Origin: Bacteroidales bacterium UBA932
GTDB taxonomy: Bacteria; Bacteroidota; Bacteroidia; Bacteroidales; UBA932
Assembly (NCBI GenBank): GCA_002293585.1
Contig: DBDM01000207.1
Coordinates: 1 to 11,875 of the forward strand
Direction: 5' to 3'
DNA length: 11,875 nt
Position 1 is the stretch's first letter, and each line of letters begins with the position of its first letter. Below the pieces are notes generated by a model that was not told where the DNA came from, did not search any database, and saw only the letters and a list, made by a program, of their open reading frames with translations. Below are positions 7,255 through 11,875 of the stretch, in pieces. A program made the translations under genes and the position numbers.

Positions 7255-8110
7255 GACGCGTCGCTACAAGCATCCGGTCTTTTCCATTGAGGTCTTTGCG
7301 TAATTCCACAGTGGAAAATCCGGCGTTGGTAAACAGGGCTTTGCTTGCTTCGCCAAAGGCTTCATTGATTTCTACGAACACCAGGCCGTGGTTGTTGAGG
7401 TGCAATGTTGCAAATTGCGCAATGGCACGGTAAAAAACCAGTGGGTCGCTGTCGTCTACAAACAAGGCCAGGTGCGGCTCGTGGGACAATACATTGTCGT
7501 GCATCAAGATCTTTTCACTTTGCCTGATGTAGGGGGGATTGCTAATTACAGCATCTACTTTTCCGGTAAACGAGCTATCGTTGATAATGTCCTGTTCAAA
7601 AAAACGGATAGCCACATGGTTGTTTGCAGCGTTGCTTTTAGCTACCTCCAATGCCCCGGCCGAAATGTCGCAAGCATGTATACCGGCTGCGGGCAATAGT
7701 TTTTTCAGGGCTATGGCTATGCAGCCGCTGCCCGTACACAGGTCTACCACCTGCGGATGATCCATGACCTTTAACTCCTGCACCGCCCAGGCTACCAGCT
7801 CTTCCGTTTCCGGGCGCGGGATTAACACCTGACTGTTAACAGCTATGGGAAAGCCACAGAACAGTGTTTCGCCGGTCACGTATTGCAGGGGCTCGTTGTG
7901 TAACAGCCGCTGTACCGCTTCTCTGACAAGGGGCAGTGTAGCTTCCGGGAATATTGTTTCCGGGAAGGCGTGCAGTTGGGTGCGCGACAAGTGTCCGAAA
8001 TGTTGCAACAAGGCATACGACAGCGCCCGCGCTTCTTCCGGCGGGAAGGCGGCAGTCAATTCCTCTATTATTTCTTTATGTAATTCTGCAATAGTCATAT
8101 TGCTGCCCAT
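7244..8110 (-). CDS. prmC: Peptide chain release factor N5-glutamine methyltransferase
   Basis: PrmC methylates the Gln of the GGQ motif in release factors RF1 and RF2, using S-adenosylmethionine, and so speeds peptide release at stop codons. The frame gives 288 residues; a second ATG at 8098 (MTIAELHKEI) would give 284 and is at least as likely by family length. The N-terminal helical domain (about 1-80) binds the release factor. The Rossmann methyltransferase domain follows: IPRPETEEL (97-105), the SAM loop DLCTGSGCIAIAL (123-135), the catalytic NPPYI (191-195) that contacts the target glutamine, and EPHLALF (211-217). All key residues are present. The last residues (RQSV) come from a short tandem repeat that also provides the stop. 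It lies 27 bp downstream of hepT on the same strand and converges with the GH31 gene. Confidence 0.94.
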   Translation of the reverse strand: MGSNMTIAELHKEIIEELTAAFPPEEARALSYALLQHFGHLSRTQLHAFPETIFPEATLPLVREAVQRLLHNEPLQYVTGETLFCGFPIAVNSQVLIPRPETEELVAWAVQELKVMDHPQVVDLCTGSGCIAIALKKLLPAAGIHACDISAGALEVAKSNAANNHVAIRFFEQDIINDSSFTGKVDAVISNPPYIRQSEKILMHDNVLSHEPHLALFVDDSDPLVFYRAIAQFATLHLNNHGLVFVEINEAFGEASKALFTNAGFSTVELRKDLNGKDRMLVATRQSV

Positions 8111-8137
8111 ATCATCGCACAGTTACTTTAGGATGCC

Positions 8138-8485
8138 CTACCCCAACAACTTCTCCACCTCTGCTTTGAGCGGGGACAGGTGCTTGACCACGATAGCCCA
8201 AATAGCATCGTGGCTGATGCTGTCGTAACCATGGATAACGCGGTTGCGCAGATCAACTATCTTGCGGGCATTGGTTAACTTGAACTCCGGATCGGTTTGC
8301 AGGATACGCTTCGTGGCCTCGCCGATGATTTCCAGCTTGCGTTCCACGGCGCTGCGCAACATGCTGTTTTGCATATAGACATTGAAATCACGACGCTCAC
8401 CCATATATTCGGATAGAAATTCTTCAATGGCGTCGATGCTCGTGCGAATATCGACTAAACATTTCGGGATGTCATGCTGCTTCAT
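8138..8485 (-). CDS. hepT: HepT-like HEPN toxin (DUF86)
   Basis: The product is a 115-residue, helix-rich protein of the HepT/DUF86 family. In characterised MntA-HepT systems HepT is an RNase toxin whose active site is the RX4-6HXY motif, and it is neutralised when MntA adds AMP to the tyrosine of that motif. Here the motif is RNRVIHGY (residues about 81-88), intact, and SMLRSAVERKLEIIGEATKRI is the usual family core. The start codon overlaps the end of the nucleotidyltransferase gene by 14 bp, so the two are translationally linked. The order (antitoxin first) differs from the Shewanella pair as I recall it. Whether this copy is toxic is not known. It could also act as an uncharacterised nucleotide-sensing HEPN protein. 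Confidence 0.9.
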   Translation of the reverse strand: MKQHDIPKCLVDIRTSIDAIEEFLSEYMGERRDFNVYMQNSMLRSAVERKLEIIGEATKRILQTDPEFKLTNARKIVDLRNRVIHGYDSISHDAIWAIVVKHLSPLKAEVEKLLG

Positions 8486-8792
8486 AAATCAACTGTTTGT
8501 CTTTGTTGATACTTGCAATCAAATAAGGGTTCGACAATTGTTGTTCCGTCATCAAATCAACCTCGCGACCGAACAAGTCGTCTAAGGCGTACATCAAGTC
8601 GAAAAAATTCTCACCCCGATCTTCAGGCGCCAATTCCTCACTGATTGTAATAAGGAAATCAAAGTCGGAGGTAGCTTCGTCGAAGTCGTCGCGGGCGGCC
8701 GAGCCGAAGAGATACATGCGCACTACGCTGTATTTCTTGCAAAGTTCTACCAACTGCGGGAGTTTGTCCTTTACAATGCTGTTCATAACCAT
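8472..8792 (-). CDS. mntA: MntA-like minimal nucleotidyltransferase antitoxin
   Basis: The product has 106 residues (104 if translation starts at the second ATG, 8786). It is a DNA polymerase beta-like nucleotidyltransferase. The motif GSAARDDFDEATSDFD carries the G-S and the D-x-D metal-binding pair. There are 11 residues between them, one more than the GSX10DXD usually quoted for MntA. A third carboxylate is probably Asp in REVDLMTEQQL. In studied systems MntA adds AMP from ATP to the HepT tyrosine and so detoxifies it. It overlaps hepT by 14 bp and is preceded by its own -7 box at 8813-8820. This supports a two-gene unit, with read-through to prmC possible. Confidence 0.9.
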   Translation of the reverse strand: MVMNSIVKDKLPQLVELCKKYSVVRMYLFGSAARDDFDEATSDFDFLITISEELAPEDRGENFFDLMYALDDLFGREVDLMTEQQLSNPYLIASINKDKQLIYEAA

Positions 8793-8812
8793 TGCGTTTT
8801 TATTCTACTCCA

Positions 8813-8820
8813 CAAAGATA
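8813..8820 (-). promoter_or_regulatory. -7 promoter box upstream of mntA-hepT
   Basis: The minus strand reads TATCTTTG, a perfect TAnnTTTG box, 20 nt before the first ATG of mntA (8792). No clear TTTG lies at the expected -33 position. It falls in the short gap between the end of the GH20 gene (8835) and mntA, so mntA-hepT (and perhaps prmC) probably has its own promoter. Confidence 0.6.
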
Positions 8821-8834
8821 CAACATTTTTTGGA

Positions 8835-10418
8835 TTATCCGTCCTGCAGCACGTCCTCTTTCTTCGCAGGCTCGGCAGGTTCCAAGCGGGCATCGGGATG
8901 AAAAGGATTGAAGTAGTAAATATTTTTACTGTCAAGGTAGTTCAGGAACAAGGGCAGTTTTTGCATAAAGAGCGAATACTCTTTGGCCTTTGCAGGCGTC
9001 CAGCCCGACTCCGCCACCGCCACAAGGCGCGGAAACACCATATAGTCCAATCTTTTTTTATCGGCAATACGCTCAGTCCACATCGACATTTGCAATCCCA
9101 TAATCTGGTCTTCGCAGCCTTTCATGAGGTGAACCACAGGGTCGGGAAAACGGTAAATATCTTCCACCGGATTGTATCCGTTCCAAAAACGGCCTATTTT
9201 ATGCGTGCCGTATTGTACAAAATCGCCGTAGAGCGGGCGCCGCGGCGTCATAATCACCCGGAAACCCTGCTCCAGCGCCTTTACCAGCTGCGACCGGCGG
9301 TCGTGCCGCCACCACATCACTACTGCCCGCGCAGGCGATACGCCGGCATCAACCAGTTCATCCCAGCCAACGAGCGTCTTTCCCTTTGCAGCCACCATAG
9401 CCGCCACACGCCGGATGAAGTAGTGCTCCAACCCCACTTCGTTTTTCAAATCTTTATCTTTTATAAACTGTTGAATGTCCGGATCGGTAAACCAGCTCCG
9501 GTTGCCGTAGTGCACCTCGTCGCCGCCAATGTGGATATAGGGCGAAGGGAACAAAGCCACCAGCTCATCGAGAATATTGTTTATAAATTCATAGGTTTCG
9601 TCCTTGCAGGGATGAAAGGTGAAATGCTGCCACCGTCCCTCGCCGCCGCCGGAAACTTCAGGATAGGCGCGGCAAACCGCTGTGGCATGGCCGGGCATAT
9701 CAAATTCCGGCACTATCATGATATGGCGCTCTGCGGCATAGGCCACAATTTCTTTGATATCTTCCTGTGTATAGAAAGCAGCCGTAGCATTGGGGTCGTG
9801 ATAATTACCCACGGCGCCTACAGTGGTCAATTTCGGATAGCGTTTGATTTCAATACGCCACCCCGGCTCATCGGTCAGGTGCCAATGCAATACATTCATC
9901 CGTAGCGAAGCCATTACATCAAGGTATTGTTTCACTGTTTCCTTTCCGAAAAAATGCCGGCTTTCATCCAACATAAAACCGCGCCACTCATAGCGGGGAT
10001 AGTCGTTAATACGCAAAACGGGAAGGACACCTTTATAAAACCGTATCAATTGCAACAAGGCTTCGTTGGCATAAAACAAGCCGCTCTCAGAAGATGCTTC
10101 CAACAGCACTTCTTCCGAAGAAACAGTGAGGGTATAGCCTTCTTTTTTTAAATTCAACTCCTTGTTTAGATTCAGGCGCACACGATTTTTCACTGCATCG
10201 TGTTCCGGCAGGCCGAGCGCGTTGATGCTTTCCGCCCAACCGGCGGCCAATTGGGCGGCATAGTCGCCGTTCCCCTCTGCCAGCGTATGTTTATTCACAT
10301 AAAAAACGCCCCTTCCTCTAAAGGCCGTGGCAGGCGTAGGAAATAAATTCACCTGCGAAAACAGCAGTACCACACATTGTGTGAGCAGCGCCAAAGTCAA
10401 TGTAATTTTTTTCATCAT
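8835..10418 (-). CDS. Secreted beta-N-acetylhexosaminidase, GH20
   Basis: This enzyme removes terminal GlcNAc or GalNAc from glycans, chitooligosaccharides or peptidoglycan fragments by substrate-assisted catalysis. From ATG 10418 it has 527 residues. A signal peptide (MMKKITLTLALLTQCVVLLFSQ) directs it to the periplasm or surface. Residues about 25-135 form the GH20b alpha/beta domain. The catalytic barrel starts at YEWRGFMLDESRHFFG and continues with NVLHWHLTDEPGWRIEI, PEFDMPGHA and IHIGGDEVHY, whose Asp300-Glu301 are the polarising and acid/base residues. WTER and ESGW complete the active site. The tail (after FNPFHPDARLEP) is charged and probably flexible. The longer frame to 10460 is rejected because it would begin upstream of the promoter box at 10423-10430. 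ATG 10415 is an equal alternative. No glycan transporter is adjacent. Confidence 0.94.
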   Translation of the reverse strand: MMKKITLTLALLTQCVVLLFSQVNLFPTPATAFRGRGVFYVNKHTLAEGNGDYAAQLAAGWAESINALGLPEHDAVKNRVRLNLNKELNLKKEGYTLTVSSEEVLLEASSESGLFYANEALLQLIRFYKGVLPVLRINDYPRYEWRGFMLDESRHFFGKETVKQYLDVMASLRMNVLHWHLTDEPGWRIEIKRYPKLTTVGAVGNYHDPNATAAFYTQEDIKEIVAYAAERHIMIVPEFDMPGHATAVCRAYPEVSGGGEGRWQHFTFHPCKDETYEFINNILDELVALFPSPYIHIGGDEVHYGNRSWFTDPDIQQFIKDKDLKNEVGLEHYFIRRVAAMVAAKGKTLVGWDELVDAGVSPARAVVMWWRHDRRSQLVKALEQGFRVIMTPRRPLYGDFVQYGTHKIGRFWNGYNPVEDIYRFPDPVVHLMKGCEDQIMGLQMSMWTERIADKKRLDYMVFPRLVAVAESGWTPAKAKEYSLFMQKLPLFLNYLDSKNIYYFNPFHPDARLEPAEPAKKEDVLQDG

Positions 10419-10422
10419 AGTG

Positions 10423-10430
10423 CAAAGGTA
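10423..10430 (-). promoter_or_regulatory. -7 promoter box of the GH20 gene
   Basis: The minus strand reads TACCTTTG, an exact TAnnTTTG box, only 4 nt before the ATG at 10418 (7 nt before the ATG at 10415). The implied transcript start falls at or next to the start codon, so the mRNA may have almost no 5' leader. The -33 element is not clear. Confidence 0.6.
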
Positions 10431-10476
10431 CGCATTTTTTTTCGACAAGCTACCCAACAAATTGCCAATTTTTTAC

Positions 10477-10484
10477 TATCTTTG
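10477..10484 (+). promoter_or_regulatory. -7 promoter box of the MBL-fold lipoprotein gene
   Basis: TATCTTTG matches TAnnTTTG exactly and ends 5 nt before the ATG at 10490. As with the divergent GH20 promoter, the predicted transcript would start at or beside the start codon. A TTG at 10462-10464 is too close to be a standard -33 element, so that element is weak or absent. Confidence 0.6.
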
Positions 10485-10489
10485 TAGAC

Positions 10490-11602
10490 ATGAAAAAACG
10501 CACTATCATAACAACCACTTTCCTCCCGGTGGTTGCCTTACTACTGTTCATCGGCTGCACGGCTATTAAATCCATTGGGAAATACCCCACCAAAGAACAG
10601 GAAGCTGCGTTTGCCCAGCTGCCCAACTACAAGGACGGCATGTTCCGCTCGCCTTATCCCCGCCTCGACACCATTGACCGCGACACCGTCCGGCGCCGGC
10701 ATGGCTTTTTCAGCAAAGAACGCACCAGCCGTTTTAAAAAACCGAAGCTGTCGCAGGACATGCCGCACGTGAAAGTGAACCTGCGCGACACCTTGTTTGA
10801 CCAACTGACGGTGGTGTGGTTCGGGCATTCTTCGTACCTCATACAATCCGGCGGCGTGAATATACTGGTAGACCCGGTGTTCTCCGGCTATGGGTCGCCT
10901 GTGTCGTTCGTCAACAAATGCTATGACGGCAGCAATGTGTACAAGGTGGAAGACCTTCCCGGCATCCGGCTACTGCTGCTCACGCACGACCACTACGACC
11001 ACACGGATTACAAGACCGTGAGGAAATACAGAAAATCGGTGGGACAAGTGGTGTTGCCCTTAGGCATGGGGCGTACGTTGAAGTATTGGGGCTACAAGCC
11101 GGAACAATTTACGGAAGTGAACTGGGGCGATTCCATACAAATTGCCGATGATGTATTGCTGATTGCCACGCCGGCACAGCATTTCTCCGGACGTTATACC
11201 ACAAAGAATAAAACGCTGTGGACTTCGTATGTGCTGCAAATACACGGCTACCGTCTGTTCCTCGGCGGCGACGGTGGCTATAACAAACACTATGCCGATA
11301 TCGGCGAAACCTACGGGCCTTTCGATTTGGCTATTTTAGAGAACGGGCAGTACAGTCCTCACTGGACACACAATCACTCCTACCCCGAACAGACTGCCCG
11401 GGCAGCGGCCGACCTGAAAGCAAAAATGATACTTCCGGTGCATTGGGCAAAATTCTCCGCCACCTACCACCCGTGGAACGATCCGGTGAAACGATTGCTC
11501 CCCGCTGCAGATTCTTTAGGTATTCCCGTCACCGTGCCCCGCATCGGCGAGCCGTACACTATAGGACAGCCCGCCAAGCGTGAGGTGTGGTGGGAGTTTT
11601 AG
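10490..11602 (+). CDS. Metallo-beta-lactamase-fold hydrolase, lipoprotein (NAPE-PLD/UlaG-like)
   Basis: The product is a 370-residue, probably membrane-anchored metal hydrolase. The N-terminus (VVALLLFIGC) has a lipobox-like FIGC, predicting lipidation at Cys23. The metal-binding motifs are complete: HDHYDH (166-171), His231 in TPAQHFSGR, Asp261 in GGDGGY and His318 in PVHWAKF. WFGHSSYLIQ (110-119) and the KYWGYKPEQF/WTSYVLQ spacing recall the family that includes N-acyl-phosphatidylethanolamine phospholipase D and UlaG-like lactonases. A phosphodiester or lipid substrate is therefore possible but not shown. The promoter box lies 5 nt before the start, with the GH20 gene diverging 71 bp away. 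The stop is 2 bp from the convergent mqnB stop. The true substrate is unknown. Confidence 0.88.
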   Translation: MKKRTIITTTFLPVVALLLFIGCTAIKSIGKYPTKEQEAAFAQLPNYKDGMFRSPYPRLDTIDRDTVRRRHGFFSKERTSRFKKPKLSQDMPHVKVNLRDTLFDQLTVVWFGHSSYLIQSGGVNILVDPVFSGYGSPVSFVNKCYDGSNVYKVEDLPGIRLLLLTHDHYDHTDYKTVRKYRKSVGQVVLPLGMGRTLKYWGYKPEQFTEVNWGDSIQIADDVLLIATPAQHFSGRYTTKNKTLWTSYVLQIHGYRLFLGGDGGYNKHYADIGETYGPFDLAILENGQYSPHWTHNHSYPEQTARAAADLKAKMILPVHWAKFSATYHPWNDPVKRLLPAADSLGIPVTVPRIGEPYTIGQPAKREVWWEF

Positions 11603-11603
11603 T

Positions 11604-11635
11604 TTTACTTAAGTAAAGTACGCAAAGCCGTACTT
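11604..11635. terminator. Overlapping palindromes at the convergent ends of the MBL gene and mqnB
   Basis: A perfect 14-bp palindrome TTTACTTAAGTAAA (11604-11617) overlaps a second hairpin, AAGTACG/CGTACTT (11616-11622 with 11629-11635, loop CAAAGC). A third pairing, TAAGTA (11610-11615) with TACTTA (11631-11636), is also possible, so the structures are mutually exclusive. They lie inside the last codons of mqnB and immediately after the MBL stop, a position suited to a bidirectional terminator. They are AT-rich without a U-run, so the call is tentative. Confidence 0.4.
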
Positions 11636-11875
11636 AAATTATCCAAGGCTAAAGGAATATTCCACCGGCTTTTATCGCGGGGTTCCACGCGGTTGGAAAT
11701 AGCCCTCAACGCTATGAACGGCACTTTCTCCTGCAAGCAGACATAAAAAAAGGCCGCACTTTCCATCGTTTCAATATCGGGAGAAAACCGTGCACGCAGC
11801 TCCTCGATTTGTTGCGCCTCACCACTAACGGTTTGGACGGTGACACCTGTTGCAATTGAGAATTGAGAATGGAGC
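11605..11875 (-). CDS. mqnB: Futalosine hydrolase, C-terminal part; 5' end outside window
   Basis: The minus-strand frame is open from the window edge to TAA at 11605-11607, giving 89 residues. The sequence contains VQTVSGEAQQIEEL, then SPDIETMESAAFFYVCLQE, then ALRAISNRVEPRDKSRWNIPLALDNL. These match the end of the MTA/SAH-nucleosidase-like futalosine hydrolases. ET-ME-SAAFFYV corresponds to the ribose-binding ESMEGAAFFYV segment, with Ser in place of Gly. AISN and the following VEPR and WNIPLA are family hallmarks. The enzyme splits futalosine into dehypoxanthinyl futalosine and hypoxanthine in the alternative menaquinone pathway. At the window edge the frame reads through a heptamer repeat (11854-11874). 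A general MTA/SAH nucleosidase is the main alternative. Confidence 0.85.
   Translation of the reverse strand, partial: LHSQFSIATGVTVQTVSGEAQQIEELRARFSPDIETMESAAFFYVCLQEKVPFIALRAISNRVEPRDKSRWNIPLALDNLSTALRTLLK
11854..11874. repeat. Three tandem heptamers (AATTGAG) inside the mqnB frame
   Basis: AATTGAG, AATTGAG and AATGGAG follow one another without a gap and reach the window edge, so more units may lie beyond. On the minus strand, in the mqnB frame, they encode about LHSQFSI. Such repeats are usually intergenic in Bacteroidetes, as I recall; here the frame stays open. Confidence 0.6.

Noticed and set aside
8898..9905. 335-codon open frame on the plus strand opposite the GH20 gene
   Set aside because: It lies wholly antisense to a gene with complete GH20 motifs, is rich in His/Arg/Pro typical of an antisense shadow, and shows no recognisable family.
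3409..10418. Complete polysaccharide utilisation locus
   Set aside because: There is no SusC/SusD pair, sensor-regulator or sigma/anti-sigma gene, and the GH31 and GH20 genes are on opposite strands separated by housekeeping and TA genes.
10419..10460. Upstream ATG extending GH20 by 14 residues
   Set aside because: The extension lies upstream of and across the promoter box and would bury the signal peptide.
1..11875. CRISPR array or insertion sequence
   Set aside because: No regularly spaced repeats longer than the short tandem units noted, and no transposase-like frame.

Overview
The window reads as chromosomal DNA of a member of the Bacteroidota (Bacteroidetes). Several independent signs agree. 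Five intergenic sites match the phylum's characteristic -7 promoter box TAnnTTTG, and start codons lack Shine-Dalgarno sequences. A DUF3078 outer-membrane-type protein is present. There are also secreted GH31 and GH20 glycoside hydrolases of the polysaccharide-degrading kind typical of the phylum, and a futalosine hydrolase of the alternative menaquinone pathway. I cannot place it below phylum with confidence; Bacteroidales or a close relative is a guess.

Layout. 1-1049 (+) is the 3' two thirds of guaA (GMP synthase), visibly GC-richer than most of the window. 1050-1314 holds a palindromic intergenic segment, a strong hairpin and a tRNA-Leu(UAG) on the minus strand. 1315-1417 carries two divergent promoters, one for the tRNA and one for manA. 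1418-7230 (+) is a closely spaced set: manA (mannose-6-phosphate isomerase), a DUF3078 envelope protein, and a 1273-residue GH31 enzyme carrying FN3, discoidin-like, dockerin and cohesin-like modules. 7244-8792 (-) is mntA, hepT and prmC, that is a HEPN/minimal-nucleotidyltransferase toxin-antitoxin pair directly upstream of the release-factor methyltransferase gene. 8835-10418 (-) is a secreted GH20 beta-N-acetylhexosaminidase. 10490-11602 (+) is a lipoprotein metallo-beta-lactamase-fold hydrolase, divergent from GH20. 11605-11875 (-) is the C-terminal end of mqnB (futalosine hydrolase), which is not an obvious long ORF from a start codon because its 5' end is outside the window.

How the genes relate. 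Two exported glycosidases (GH31 for alpha-glucans or related sugars, GH20 for hexosaminides) and ManA, which feeds mannose-6-P into glycolysis or GDP-mannose synthesis, point to glycan use. No SusC/SusD pair, sensor or sigma/anti-sigma gene is present, so this is not a complete polysaccharide utilisation locus. guaA, prmC, mqnB and the tRNA are housekeeping genes.

I did not find a clear new multi-gene system. The most interesting signals are these: a dockerin and a cohesin-like domain on one GH31 chain; a 12-nt inverted copy of the tRNA-Leu 3' end in its own trailer region; two divergent promoters so close to their start codons that the mRNAs may be leaderless; and two short tandem repeats that run into the coding ends of prmC and mqnB.
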